A stretch of DNA of 64,000 nucleotides from Crambe crambe (Eukaryota > Porifera > Demospongiae > Poecilosclerida > Crambeidae): NCBI GenBank assembly GCA_963924555.1, contig OZ004586.1:4918501-4982500 (forward strand), in the 5' to 3' direction. Of this stretch, positions 1 through 13,800 are shown in pieces. Both the position numbers and the translations under genes were made by a program. The notes under the pieces were generated by a model, which saw only the letters and a program-made list of their open reading frames with translations, made no database searches and had not been told where the DNA came from. How positions within the stretch are numbered: the first letter of the stretch is position 1; every line of letters starts with the position of its first letter.

Positions 1-1383
1 GTTTACTGGAACATTTAGTAAAGAAAACAACAGTTGCAATAGTTTGTTGTTGTTGTTGTTGTTGTTTTTTGTTACCACCACCAATTAGCTACATAGGTGG
101 CTACTCTAATTCAGCAGTTTATACAAAGAAACTCAAGAGTCGACATCACCCTGGAAGTAAAAATCCCCTATTATGCCAGCATTATCACTTATAATAGCTA
201 CTTTAATGTCCTTATTATACCATGCAAAGCCACGTGTCTCTGGCCACAGTCTTTATTGGCATATTAATCAGAGAGTACATCATAGGGATGGCAGGTCAAT
301 GGTGAAAACTCCTCTTTCTCTTCTACCCTTATATTCTCAAAGGCTATAATGATCTAAGCAGAGGATAGAAGTGGAACATTTAGATAGTCAAAATTCATTC
401 AATATCATAAAAAAAACATTTCTAAAAATGACTCCATATAGTTATAATAACTATGATCTCATAATTATTTTTTTATTCTTCTGCAGTCGTCATTACTGTA
501 TTAGCAGTACTTCTAGGAATAAGACTTGTGTAACTAGCTATAAAGACTGATTTTTAGTATTATTATAGCCAGCTAAGATGCTTATTCACTGTTATTCTTG
601 TGCACAATTAATTTCTATAATGCTTGCAAGGGCAGCAGATTCAGGGTAATGAGACTGTGTATCAGTGCTATTGCCCTGCTCTTTTTGTATAGTTTTGTTT
701 AGGATAATTTGTACACTGTTGTTACTTATAATAATTGTCACATACATATACATGCATATAGTTTTATATTTCAACAGAACTTGTTCTATGCAATCAACCT
801 GGAAAATGCCTTGTACATTTAAGCCTGAAAAAAGCTCATGCATTATAAAATGTTTGCTTGTGGCATGCACTCTTCTCACTGATGTTAGCAGAACATCCCC
901 ATTCACTCTCACTAGCTCATTACCAGAATGACTAAAAGGCTGAAATATAATAATTATCATAGCTAATAATATCACCATGCATTATTAAAAGAAGATATAG
1001 CTACAGAAGAAGTAGTGAAGGGATCATGGAAAGTCTTTCAGAAGATGCACAAGTCTAATGTTGTTAATAGACTGAGGATTTACAGTGCCTCCATTCAGTA
1101 TTTTTACTTAACTTACTTACAAATGGCTGTAAAAATAGGAGCACTTTATACTGAAATCAAAGACACAGGTTGGAATTATTTTCAGTGAGGTTGGTTTGGG
1201 ATAGACGAGAACCCTTTACCTAATCTCCCTGGAGGCAGGGCCTTAAAAAGAGGTAAGTTGAATGTGTATGTGAGTTGACAGTTCATCATTGTCAACTCTT
1301 GAAAATAGCTACAATCCCACCTCTGGATGACCAACCCTGCACATTGCCTATAACCCCTTCAATGCCCAGTCAATGCCCAGTTG

Positions 1384-1526
1384 ATACCGTATAGCGAAAA
1401 AAAATTCGTGGGTCAAAATTTTCGTGGTTTTGCAAATATTGATGTGTGAGCCATATAAATTCCCTTATTCAAAACCACGAAATCCACGAAAAAATTTACC
1501 CATGCAAATATCGCGCTATACGGTAT
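1384..1526. mobile_element. Foldback MITE with 13-bp terminal inverted repeats
   Basis: The element starts with ATACCGTATAGCG and ends with its exact reverse complement CGCTATACGGTAT. The interior is also palindromic: AAAACCACGAAATCCACG pairs with an earlier CGTGGTTTT block. It has no coding capacity. The structure is that of a non-autonomous DNA transposon. Confidence 0.7.
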
Positions 1527-2160
1527 ATGCTCTGTCTCACTGGCAGCATAGTCTGGCGTAGGAAGATGATTTTGAATAGGGGGGGCCACCTAATAGTCAA
1601 GACCACGCCTATTTTACTGGAGGGGGGGGGGGGGGGGGGGCACTAGCTAATGACTAGTTTTTAGAAAAAAAATCTAACTCCAAAGTAATTTATTCTTCGT
1701 TGGTTTACAATATTCTTTGTATATATAATTGTTCAATTGACATTCAGTCATAGTAATTCATAAATAGCTAAGTTTTCATTTGATGAAGGGAAGAAAAAGA
1801 GCGTTCTGCTGTGGCTGAAGTGACTGAAAATGTCAAGTATAATCTAATACTTCCTGAAACATGCCTTTGTAGATTTCACTTTTGTTGCAGCTGTGAAGTG
1901 TAGTATAGTAGCTATAGCAATTATGCAACCAATAATAAGGGGGTCCTGCCCCCTGTCTGAGAATAATAGGGGTGTTCCTATGCCAATGCAATCCCCCCCC
2001 CCCTTTTGTTCCCAAGCCAGGCCTGCAGCTAGTGCAGTAGCTAGCTAGTGCCGCAGAAATTTTTGACCATGCCTAATTAGCCTAGCCATGCCTGTTTTTA
2101 CATGACTTTCAGTGTATGTGTGACACATCATTGTGTACTTTGCCTTGTACTTTCAAGGTG

Positions 2161-2410
2161 ACAGCAGATGGAAAAAGTGTGAGATTAATCAGTAAATCCA
2201 CTTTCCGCCCTGGAGGAGCTGGCCCAGATAGGATTGTCTGCCACCATTTCAAACTGAAGATTGCACATTAACTGAGATGACATCACAGCAGATGGAAGGA
2301 GTGTGAGATCAGTCAGTATCCACTTTCCGCCCTGGAGGAGCTGGCCCAGATAAGATTGTCACATCATTGTCTGCCACCATTTCAAACTGAAAAATTGCAC
2401 ATTGACTGAG
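2161..2410. repeat. Tandem duplication of a ~120-bp unit
   Basis: Two adjacent copies (about 2161-2275 and 2285-2410) begin ACAGCAGATGGA and end GCACATT(A/G)ACTGAG. Copy 1 is open from a possible acceptor (TTTCAAG, just before 2158) to a TAA. Copy 2 carries a 4-bp loss and an 11-bp insertion that break that frame. Whether copy 1 was ever an exon is unknown. Confidence 0.7.
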
Positions 2411-2729
2411 TTAGCTAATCAAGTATTATGAGAGATGAGGCACAAACAAATGAACAAACAATAAGTAGCTATACTGAACTAGTTGGCTGCAAAAAATCTT
2501 GCGATACACATTAAAATGCGAAAATTTCCTAGAGGTACATGAAAACACAATCACCTGCAGGATAAAAGTTGGTATTGCTACCAGTAACACATATAGATCA
2601 CTACAGATCTCAACTATTCAATCACTGAAGCTGGAGCTGCAATACCAGGATTTCAAAGAACAGGAGTTCTTTGCTTTTCGTACCATTGTATCAGGCATAA
2701 TTGTTCATAGTAGTTAATGATGAATTTCA

Positions 2730-2863
2730 GAACAGCTCATGGGTGAGAGTAACCATGAGAAGGCCTACATGCAGATGATCGACGGATTTACTGAAGAATG
2801 GTTTCACCAGTATCCTTCTAATCCATATATAGTTGACACTGATGTCCTGGATCAGTCCATGGT
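2730..2863 (+). CDS. Orphan candidate exon, unknown gene
   Basis: A 134-bp segment is bounded by an acceptor-like GAATTTCAG and a good donor (ATG|GTAAGT). One frame is open throughout and includes QLMGESNHEKAY and FTEEWFHQYPSNPY, which look like real protein rather than noise. I could not find a partner exon on either side in this window, and I do not recognise the family. The next 1.2 kb downstream are occupied by a LINE fragment, so the gene may have been interrupted, or its other exons may be far away or left of the window. It could be a relic. Confidence 0.3.
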
Positions 2864-3052
2864 AAGTTCCATGCAATTCACGAAATCTATCCTTCAGCAG
2901 ATAGCTAGCTAGCTGGTTTGGTAGCTACTGGCAGGCAGGCATGCATGCAATTCCTGTAATTGGCGAGCGAAGCGAGCCACTCTCTGGTCATGTCAACGGG
3001 AGCTCGAGATATATATATACGTACGTCAATAGCTAGCGGGCATAATCAATAA

Positions 3053-4208
3053 TTTTTTTTTTTTTTTTTTTTTTTTCATTTTTTGGAATTAGATTATACA
3101 CAGACAAACAAACAAGTCCAAGTCATGGCACTCCGTCTAGAGAGGGGGGGAGAGTTGGGAGGCGATGTAGCCATAAACAGGCGTTGCCACGCCACAGGGC
3201 GATGGCTAGTCGACCAAAGAGGTGCTTGGAAGAGTTGGAGGAATCTGTAGTACCCACTCTGTCTGCGATGGCCTTGCCAATGGAGCGAACAGTTTGAATT
3301 GTGTCGTCAGCAAGGCCCCCTAATGTTTCTGTTACCAGAGGAATGAAGTGCAAGCCTGCCGAGCGGCATGCTGATAAAGAGGATGCTAGCTTGCGGTTCA
3401 CTCCCACCTGAAGGGCATGGCCTGGGGTGAAGGAGGCTTCATTTAGAGTTTGCTGCTGCAGGGGGCTGATTACATGGACATCCAGAGCTGCAGGACGGCC
3501 CCCTTTCCAATTGGGTAGAAGGATATCAGCTGGGCGAGAGAGGGAGCTGGCAAGGAGGCCAGGGGTCTCCTTGGAAGGGGCCAAGGCTGCAGACTGGGCT
3601 GCAGAGAAGACCACGTCACGTATGGCATTATGCCGGGAAATGCGGTCACCGTTTCCACTACACCCAACCTGGTGATCACCAAAGATGTCAGCAGTGTCCC
3701 GGCATTCTGGGCAAGGAAGTGGATTACTTTGGAGAGGAATTCCCAGCCAGTACCGCAGGCAGCATTGGAATTCTCTGTCTTGAAGGTGAAGACCCAGTGA
3801 TGTTGATGGCACCACATTAAGCCAGTCCCCTGCATGAGGCAGACTTGAAGAGTATGCCAGAGCTCGTGAGCGGATGGTGGGGGCAGAAGAGAGTAAGTTC
3901 TGGAAGGAGGCCTCATCAATGCTGTGGGAAAGAGAGCGTTGCCGTAGAGGGACATCAATATCATCAATATTTTGCCAGTCAGAACGGGCTGCTGTGGTGG
4001 CAAGGGCCTTCACGGCAGGGATGGTGTGGAGTGTGGAGCTAGGCGGGTGACCAAGGATGCGCTCCACCAGATGCTTGGAGGCTGTGCTAGAGGCCAAAAA
4101 AGCAGCTGGAGCATGTAGTGAGGCACTGCGAAGATTAAGGCCACCATGAATACGCATGCGCACGTTCGTTTGACCTTTGACCCCACAAATGAAACATGCC
4201 CATAGCAC
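3053..4208 (-). mobile_element. 5'-truncated non-LTR retrotransposon, 3' ORF end
   Basis: On the minus strand an open frame of about 361 codons ends at 3123. A 24-base poly(A) tail follows (poly-T at 3053-3076 on the plus strand), the hallmark of target-primed LINE insertion. The protein carries the tail of a reverse-transcriptase polyprotein: a CPEC...H...C zinc-knuckle-like cluster, followed by PADILLP and then AALDVHV. This matches the PD...D pattern of the restriction-like endonuclease (RLE) found after the RT in R2-like LINEs. The RT domain is absent, so the copy is 5'-truncated and cannot move on its own. The open frame suggests it is fairly young. Confidence 0.7.
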
Positions 4209-4853
4209 TTAGAACAAACAGCTTGAGCTTATTGTTTTCTACAGGATTTTGTCATAGAGGTGCTAAGTGGATTGTAGGCGCTTGGCTTTAAGTGCTTGTG
4301 GTAAGCATTATACAGCCTCCTATGTATGCAGCTGCAATATCTTAGTAAGTCAAAGTACAAATGACTTTCACCAACTGCTTCGCTCGCCGATTGAATATGT
4401 TACACGAACATATCCTAGTAATAGCTAGCTATATCATAACACTTTGTACAGAAATCTCAATCTCATGCTGCTAACAGTAGCTATACCTCCATTTCATACC
4501 TTTAAAGGGATGTTATGGTGCATCTACTAATAGCAGGGGAAGCCTTTCCAGGGCTGGATCCAGCTAGTTTTTTAATTTTAGATAGGTAGGATTATAAGAC
4601 CAGGGGCACACACAGCACACACACACTCAATGGGGGAATGGGGCATATGTTGTTGGAAATTTTTTGGAGTTCATGCATCATAAAAGCTGGTTTAGTAAAA
4701 CCCTTTACCAATTATTCATAATTATTGTTTACACGCATGCGTAGATTGCAGCGGATGCACATTGCATTGGCTTCTCACTATAAAAATATTACGCAAGGTA
4801 AGCAGTTCTCATTTGATCTTCCAAGAACCGTAGGCGAGTTGCCGTTGGTCGAG
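4209..4853. other. Upstream region of the TGF-beta receptor gene
   Basis: Contains a fragment of a hAT-like element (CAGGGCTGGATCCAG from 4549), related to the full copy at 22817-23497. No gene is seen. The promoter of the receptor should lie in the right part, but I see no convincing TATA box. Confidence 0.4.
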
Positions 4854-7800
4854 ATGAAAGCTATATGGTGTATCGCGGTAGTGCTAGCTGTGATCTTCAT
4901 TCAGGATATCAACGCTCAAGGTATGAATCTACAGGTTTAGCGCGACGGTCACTGTGGCAAGAGACCTTCCCGTTTTCAGGTTCTTACCGGAGTTGCGTCG
5001 ACATAGATCACTCAAGCATGCATGCACGCAAACAACCTCTGTGTTAATTATAAATACAATCAACTGTCATGTTTCGGTTGTGTGTTCTCTCAATGTGTAG
5101 TGTGTGAGAACCAGCTAGCTACACGATTATGGGATTCAATGGTTGTTAATCTGAAACACTGATTAATCTGTATCACAGATATATTAGCCCTTTCAGCCAC
5201 CAAAAGGTGTAAATGAGTGTTAATTGTACACTCTTAAAGAACATCACTTCCTGTTTGATGGACGACCTTTTCAGCATTCAAGAAGCAGCCTTGTGTAGGG
5301 ATGTGTGCGTGCTTTAGGTACTATCATATCCAAGGGGTATCTTATTGAACAATTGCACTGAGCTGAAGAGTGTTGTATGGCACATGATGCAGAAACAATC
5401 TTATGTGAAGCCCTGCATGTGTGTGTGTGTGTACCAGTGCTACTACAGTTGAATGTTACACATAGCACACAGCTCTCTCTCAATATTATATAAAGCCTAT
5501 CCACAGCCCATGGAAGTTCAAAGGTTAGGCCATCCTGGGTGTAGTAACCAAACAGAAATGTTTAGTTTCCATAAACAATAATGGTCGACAAGGGACCAAT
5601 TCGATAGATAGTGGTGGAAATTAGCTATCTCTCCAGTACAGTTAGATAATGCATAACAAGCTCTTCTAATTAATGTCCACTGGGACCTAAAGAAGTAGGC
5701 ACTACTACGAAATTTACATAGCTTTGTGCTAACTTCATCTTTATTAGGGAAAGCAATGTTGTAAAGAAAGCCCTGAGGGCCAGGCTGCCAGTCTTGTTTA
5801 TGAGAAAGTCCTGTGTACATGTGGATTTTTTCCCTTGAGTACAACATGCACAGCTTGTGTCCAGTCTATTTTTCCTTTGATGTGTGATATATATGCAATG
5901 AATAATCTGACCACGAGTCTCTCTTTCTCTTTGATTTTTGTTCAATTGGCTCCAGTCTGATTTGAGAATCGTCTGGTCCCAACAACAACTCTGAAATTAG
6001 CACTCCAAGTCCAGGGTTCTCCCCAAAGGGTGTTAGAGAGGTGCAACACCACTCTGATAGGGCCCATTTTTCTTTCATGTGGTTAAAACAACGTATTTTA
6101 ATGGCCGCAAGAATATTTTAATATTATGTGGTATTCAAGCACCACTCTGATGCAGTTTCACTGCCTGAAGTCTCCAGTGGAACCTCCAATAAGGGCAGTC
6201 TGAAAGAAGACAAAGCTCTCAACAATACGCTCTATACAAAAACAACTTCCTTAATTACACAGTATAAATGCATGGGTCCCAAGTGACGGCCATTACTCGG
6301 AGGTTGCACCGTGTATCACTTCTCTCCCGTGCCCCTTGAGGTCTCTCTAAGTAAGCGGCTAGATATTGTGGTAGTGATATTTGTTCTGGCATCTCCTAAT
6401 ATGTACTATCACGGTAAACAGGTTTAACTATGGAATGCTATTACGTCCCTAATTTGGTTAGATCATGGGAATGTGTGGTCCCTTCCATGTGTGCAGTATT
6501 TTAGAGCATGCGTTAAAAATTAATGCTATAGCGATTCACTCGGGTTTGTAGTTCCAGAATTTGTTGGCTCTATAATTTTAGGGACAGAAGTGAGCCTTTT
6601 CTGAAATGCAATCCTCCATTATAGGGAAGCTCAAATAAGACACTTTAGTCCACATAGAGAGGTTCCATAGCACTGTAGTATCTCGAAAACTTCTAGGTAG
6701 GTATAGACACTATTCTTAAATGATGGGATACAGAAAGGTATCCTGATTGTATATTTGAACATATCAAAGAGTGCGGAGGTGGCTCCACTTTTGATGGCAT
6801 GCATGTATACATTAGTCATTGTTGTCTGGTGCTTATCTTGTGCCTGTGTGTCTGAGAAATGAATTATCTGTGATATCAAAACAGCCTCTCTTGCCAAACA
6901 TTTAAAGAGGAAAAAATTGTCTGCTCTAGAAACAGTCAAAGCCAGTCATGCACTTTATGCTCTTACTTGTCAACAGACAGTGGCCACTCAGTAGTGCATT
7001 ACCGGTGGTGCTCGTGTATGGCATATTAATATAGTGTGTCGCCACCATTGTTTGTGGTGTTGTCAGCATATATTGTATTAGGAATGTGCCATGACTATCA
7101 CTAGCCTATTATGGTCAGTGTTAATTAGTAGATTGCTTTCACTGTCTGCAAGGCTTGATACGTGTAAAATTGAGGTAGCCCATTAAATTTTAAGAAATTT
7201 GTCAGAACATTATTTTTCAGCTTTTTTTTTTTTTTTTTTTTTTTTTTACGTTTTCCTGAACTAGCCATCTTACATGTTAAAGCAATAACCTGCTGGTTGT
7301 CCAGTTCTGTTTTTCTCTTGGGTCTGAAGAGTAGTCTTAGTGTCAACAGTGTAGTGATAAGTGAACACACAAGATTTAGTTGCCAGATCTCCATCCAGAG
7401 CAAATTAGGATACAGCCTACTATTTAAATAAGTCAACAAATGAATTATGATCTGTTCTCAATGTCACTTTTCTTAAAATGCTTTCTCTAATGTGATAGGG
7501 TAACCTTTCTGATGACATAACCTTAGTGATTTGGTTGTTTCTGTCATTGGTGAAACTCCTAAACGAATGTGGACTCTAAAAAGACACTATTAAAACAGCT
7601 GCAGGATCAACATTAGTTACATTAAGCACCGTAGGAGGCGTCCCTATTAGAAAGTGGGCCTATTCAATTGTCTGAATTAGAGTCAATTAGCCTTCACTTG
7701 CACACCTCAATCCCTCGCTATACATCTGCTCCAACTTTATCAATTCTATTCTTAGCTCTTTACTTCATCAATTCTATTCTTAACTCATTTAAAGAGCTGA

Positions 7801-10800
7801 TCACCCACTGTATGAGCTGGTTTTTGAAATTTGGGTGAGTATGTAATGATCAAGGTATCAAAGAGAATGTTGTTACGTACAATGCAGCTACGTATATGCA
7901 TTATTGTTTTGGTAGACAGGTGTTCCTTACTGCTATCTAATCTGGGAGGAAGTTAATTGTGATACCCTATATTGGTTGTGGGTACTTTTTTTCAGGGTCT
8001 TGTGTGATCACGAGCTGTTGTGTAGTATAATTCTCAATAGTATTGTATTGTATCATGTGGTAGGTACTGATTGGTTATGTGGGACATGCAATTGCATGTA
8101 ACCACTGTAGTTTTCAGGATGGTTCTCCATAAGGGAAGATGAGACCATGAGAACATACAAGAACCACAAAACTGCTCCAGAAGTTGATCCTCATGATATC
8201 AGAAGTGCTAAAATTAGACCCTTTTGGTTGGACTTCTCATGTGAGGAACATCAACACTCTAGATGCTGTGAATGTGGTACTAATCACTCTCTTAGAGGCA
8301 ATGTTGCCTCTGGTCAGATGGTGCTAAGTGGTAATAATTGGTTTGACCACTGACTTAACACCTGGTACCCCATGGCAGCAACCATTAGCTACTCTAGCAA
8401 AATGGTCTGGCACACATGAGGGAATTTTGCTTAGGATGCGGATTGAGACAGTGAGGTTGCCTCTGGGTGGAGCCCCCTCTTTATTAGTTTAGTCAACATG
8501 GCCTGTTTTGGTTGTATCGAATTTCAGAACCAATTCCCTTTGAGTAATTGTGACAGGGCTGATTACTGGGACTCACTGCCATTATATTATAGAGAGTGAT
8601 AATCTGTTCTCTTCCCCTACCCATGCAGCCTTTACCTCTAAGGGGGAAATATTGATGTGCCTTGTTACATTATACTTGATTATAGTGTATCATGTTCCAA
8701 TACAAGGATGAATTTGGCAGCCTGCTTGCTGTCTTGTTGATGCAGTCGGTTGTGTGTGGTTAAGTTTGCCTTGCCTGCATGCGATTGTGCCAATACACCC
8801 ACAATACTTCTCATGACATCGTGTGGAAGCCGGGGGTTGAATTTGGCAGCAAGATCAGTTTTTCATGAAAAGGCCGTCAAATTTTGCCAAGAAAAATTAG
8901 TTTCAAGTTTTAATTCGGAAACAAGATTAACCAAAAGGGCCCATAAGCTCGACACAATGCCACAAAGGATCCACTGACCTTGAGAAATGTGGTGACGTGG
9001 CCATTGCTGCTGTCAGCAATTCCCTATGTAAGGTGTGATTTAGACACGTTTCCAGACAGTATCATAGTTACCCAGCAGTCTTCACCCACAACAAAAACCT
9101 TGTCAGTGAAATCTACTTTTATGATTTCTTGCTAATTCATTATCACTATCATTCACCAATTGACAGAATTCCAATGCTAAATCAATTTTAGTTGTCAACA
9201 ATTACAATGAATTGCATAACATTTGAAGGCATAACACTGATTTTGCAAACACCAACTGTCAGGCCGACATGTGGAAATTAACTGCAGTTTTGCCTGGACA
9301 TGTCAGACTGCCCTCACAAATAATAAAATTGGGGGGGACTGCAATCAAAGCTAATTTAAGTCTTTGTGACATGGAATATCATTCATGATGTAATGAAAGG
9401 ACTTTAGTTAGAACTGGACCAGGATTATTTATCTAGTAGTATTATGTGTTAGAGTTCCCATTAGGTGCTATGGCAACAGTGTTTTCTCTTTTCAATCCAA
9501 AGACTATTGAGTCTGACATAGAAATGTTATATCTCTATAGAGTGCTTGTAGTCTCAACCAGACATAAAAAATCATTTTGGGTTGGTAATTGTTTGCAGTC
9601 CATACAGGATTCAATGACACAAGATATTTTTTAACCTTCAATCTCAGGGGCCATTATATGCTTCCATGCATGCTATCAGATAAAAGGTTTGGTACTACCA
9701 CAGTGGCCAGTTGTGCAGCCAGCATGCGAAGTAACAAGTGTTACAGTTGTGCAATCTGTATTACAACACTTGAGGTGTTTTGTTGTTGTTGTTGTTTTGT
9801 TAAATCACTATGATAGTATATAGAGCATGAAATTTATGGGGTAAATGTTTGTGTTGTTTCAGTATTAATTTCTTGCAACGAAATCCTACCTCACAAAAAT
9901 TTCAATAAGTACCAACTGAGCTGAAAATAAGGAATCCTTATTTTCTATGTCAAGCTGCTAGTGGTGCTGCCTTTGACTCCTGGTATTCAGTCATCCCTAC
10001 AGATGATATTGTTGTTGTAGACATTTTGTATTTGGAATAACTAGTGTAATATTTTGTATACCAAATGCTCTTTGTACTGATAGAAATCATTGCTTCATTA
10101 TTTTCTGTTATTCAGGAGTGGGTTACTGTCACTGTGGTCTGGAAGAACTCCCGATATATTATGTCGAAAACTGTAACAACTCTGGCATATGTTCCATCAA
10201 TAGTGAACAGTCCTCTTTGGGCTGCGTAGTGCAGAGAATCGAATGGGACCGAGGGACAAAAATGTTCCAGCGATGTCCTGATAGCGATTTGGAATTTTCA
10301 CTTTTTTGCAATGGTAACACTCTCATAAAGTCTGGTCCCTATAAGGGTTATCATTACAAAGTGAGTTTCATTTCACTTACCAAGGTGTATACATTTATGC
10401 ATACCAGTGTCTCCCCTAACTAACGGGTGCTTAAGTATATTCATGAGAATATAATGCTATAGACCCAGCCCACTTCCTTTGAAGTTCTATATCCAAACTG
10501 GATGGCCCCCCTGCATTTAGCATACTGGGGGAAACATACATAGGTATTTTAAGGTGATTTTTTTTTGCCAAAACTCAACATTCATTTGTAATACAAGCTT
10601 TATTATAGACTCAGATTATAAAAGATCCCCCCCCCCCCCTTCCTCTATTAATGGATGGTGGCTCTGGCCATTTAAGTGAGCAAGTCGCATTAATTTTAAC
10701 ATGAAGCTCTCATTCATTAGACCACTTTTCATCCTCCTTGGCCTCTGTCTAGAAAAATTGTGTAAAGACATCTAAATGGCTAATGACTTTTATTAATTAA

Positions 10801-13800
10801 GTTAATTAAAATGAATAGTGTCACTTACTTACCTAGGTTGTCAGAACAGAACCATTGGAAGTGGCAATCTGCTGTACTCAAAATAGCTTGTGCAACACTC
10901 TTGAAATCTTCGAAGAGATCACAGCATACCTTTCAACAACCACTGCAGGACCTGCAGAAACAACGACTACAGCCCTTTCCAGTAATCTGAACTCCACAGC
11001 ACAGACAGCTGAGGTGCCTGTGTATGCTCTTGTTGTCATTCCCACACTGGCAGTGATTGTGATAGTGATCACTCTGATCATCGTAATCCTCCTCTGCTTC
11101 CACTTCCAAGTCCAACCAACAAAGATTAGAAAATTTGGCAATGCTGAGACTCCAACAATCACTAGTGGAGACTCGAGCTCATATGGAGAACAGAGTCTCA
11201 ATGATATCTTTTTAGAGTATTCTGGAAGTGGCGCTGGTTTGCCCCTCCTCATTCAGCGCTCGATTGCCGGGCAGATTTCGCTGCACGAGTTGCTGGGCAA
11301 AGGTCGCTACGGTGCAGTTTGGAAAGGCTCCTACAAATGTGATGAAGTTGCAGTGAAGATTTTTCACACTAGAGAAGAAACATCATGGGCACACGAAGTT
11401 GACATCTATCAAACATCTCTATTTCGTCATCCGAACATCTTACGGTTTATAGCCTCAGACAACAAGGACATCGGAGTGCAAGTAGAGCTGTGGCTGATAA
11501 CTGAGTTTTGTGAGTTTGGGTCCCTATACGATTTCTTGGTGCAAACGACCCTGGAGCCGTCTGTAATGCTTCATGTGGCATATACTGCTGCTTGTGGACT
11601 GGACTACCTCCACTCTGAAATTTTCGGCCATGAAGCGAAACCAGCCATAGTTCATCGCGACTTGAAGAGTCGTAACATTCTTGTGAAAGCTGACTATACC
11701 TGCTGCATCGGAGATTTAGGTCTTGCTCTACGCTACAACCGTTCAGCCAATCAGGTGGAAGATCCACCAACAAAGAGGGTCGGTACGAAACGCTACCTGG
11801 CTCCTGAGATCATTGATGAGTCCATCTTGTTCAAGCATTTCGATTCATACAAGAAAGCTGATGTCTACTCGTTTGGTTTGATTCTGTGGGAGATAACCAG
11901 ACGAGGAATGGTGGATGGTAAGTCCAGTGCTACTGTGCTGAGCATATTATGTAGTTCTACCATAAGGGCTGTAGTTAGAGGAGGGGGGGTAGTGTCCCCC
12001 CCCCCCATAATTAAATACAGCTTTGGCCATGGTTAGAGAATAGGATGAATAAGATTGCTGCATTCAAGATTGAGAGCTACAAATATTAACATGTTCCTAT
12101 TACAGGGTGTTGTGTTGGACCAATAGCATTACTATAAACAGAAATACAGTTTGGTATGCCTAATGTATGGCACCAAACTTGGGTGTGTATATTATGATCT
12201 CTATGCTATGTATGTAAATATCATATAAGCATAAGAGCTCTATTATAAATGTGTTTTAATACTGGCATATAGTTCCTACCATGCAGTATTGTTTTTCAAT
12301 GTGGAATAGCCAACCAAACTTAGGATCTCTAGTAATGTTTTAGTGTGCCATATTCCCTAACACTGTGTTAGGGAATATGTCCCTCTCTATGACATGCATG
12401 CATGGGTTCACCATTACCACAGCACAAGTTCTAGACATCATCTTTCATTGTTGTAGCTTGTCAATAATGAAGTTTGTCCCAAATTGGTCAGTTTTCCCAG
12501 CCAAGCTGCATTTTTCGCATTTTTTGTGTCTATTCCTTCAATACTATAGCTGTTTACATAAGGACACTCTCTCCAATAAGGTAGCTAGCTGAAGATGTCC
12601 AATCATGCTCAGGTCTGGGTGTGTGTGATAAACCAACTGAGCATATTAACAAGTAACTTTTATCGCATACATGTAGGTGTAGACAGAAACAGAATTGAAT
12701 TATGATATTACTGTACTACCATTAAAAAGGCATGGAACTATACATACATATTATGGCTATACCCTTTCAGGGGCTATACCCTTTCAGGATCTATACTATT
12801 TCAGGAAGAGAGAGAGACACTCTGTGAGGTAGTGCATTGTCCCCTGGAAGTTGTGTAAATTGTGGTGTCCATATCCTTTGTGAGACAGGCTTCCCGCTAT
12901 TAGGCTTCCATTTTGGGAGTAAACTGAAGCTGTACAAATGAAAATGGATTTTTAAGTTCCATTCCAGTTTTACAACTTTTGTACATGTGAGTTGGTGGAG
13001 GGAGGAAGGTAGTGCTATATGGAACACAGCATAGGTGGGTCCATTGGCCTTCAGATCCCTTGGTCTAGCTCAGTAGCTATCTGGATATTGTACACTATTA
13101 TAATAGACCCATGTTCCTTGTATATACTTTAATGGGGACATGGGATGTACAGGGTTCTGCCCAGGATTCTTGAGTGATGGCCGAAATTTATATTTCCATG
13201 CCTACTCTGTTTCATTTAGGTCCCTTTGGCCATCACTCTGATAATGTACAAGCCTAAAGTTACTGCAGCTAACTAAGTATAATGAGTGGTGGCCAAAATA
13301 GCCAAGTGGTGGCCGAAATGACTGAGTGGTGGCCAAAATGGCCACTGTCGACCAGTGTGGGCAGAACCCTGGATGTAGGACAGGTTACTATGGAGTACAG
13401 GTCACTCTAATGCCGCCATTCTTGCAATGACCAATCATATTTGTGGTGACATCACTTTTAATAACTCTGATTGGTCACAGACACCGGTGACAAGTATTGT
13501 AATCCACAGCACAAAATGACCAGTATAGAGTTGCTTGTCTGGAAGACATGTGGCATGTATGTGGGTAGCTGTCAAGTGGCTTGGTAGTGTAAACTCTCCC
13601 TAGCCTCCAGACAACCAAGGGGATTGGACACCTAACCCCTAATTGCTAATCAAATTATCCTGCATTTTTAGCTCTGGTGGAATCAGTGCTATTAAACTAT
13701 TGACTGAGTTTCCCTGTGGAATTAATGAGTATTATTTACGGTCCATTGCTGAGCACAGCACCTTGTTGATGGTCAGCTTACTTGACTATCCTATATATGT

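Larger units (their letters stand above)
1..2729. other. Gene-poor left flank
   Basis: No gene can be supported here. The stretch holds a (GTT)n microsatellite near 46-65, a foldback element at 1384-1526, a long G run near 1620-1640 and a 120-bp tandem duplication at 2161-2410. The short open frames lack splice-site support or recognisable domains. Confidence 0.5.

Noticed and set aside
976-1188. 77-codon open stretch on the plus strand (EVVKGSWKVFQKMHK)
   Set aside because: No splice border, start codon or recognisable domain; length is compatible with chance in AT-rich DNA.
3470-4003. Second open frame inside the LINE fragment
   Set aside because: Shadow of the RLE-LINE frame; contains no domain of its own.
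8147-8353. 68-codon frame in receptor intron 1
   Set aside because: Protein-like composition but no border signals or recognised motif.
10878-11252. Minus-strand frame rich in Val and Ile
   Set aside because: Antisense shadow of the TGF-beta receptor stalk and TM exon.
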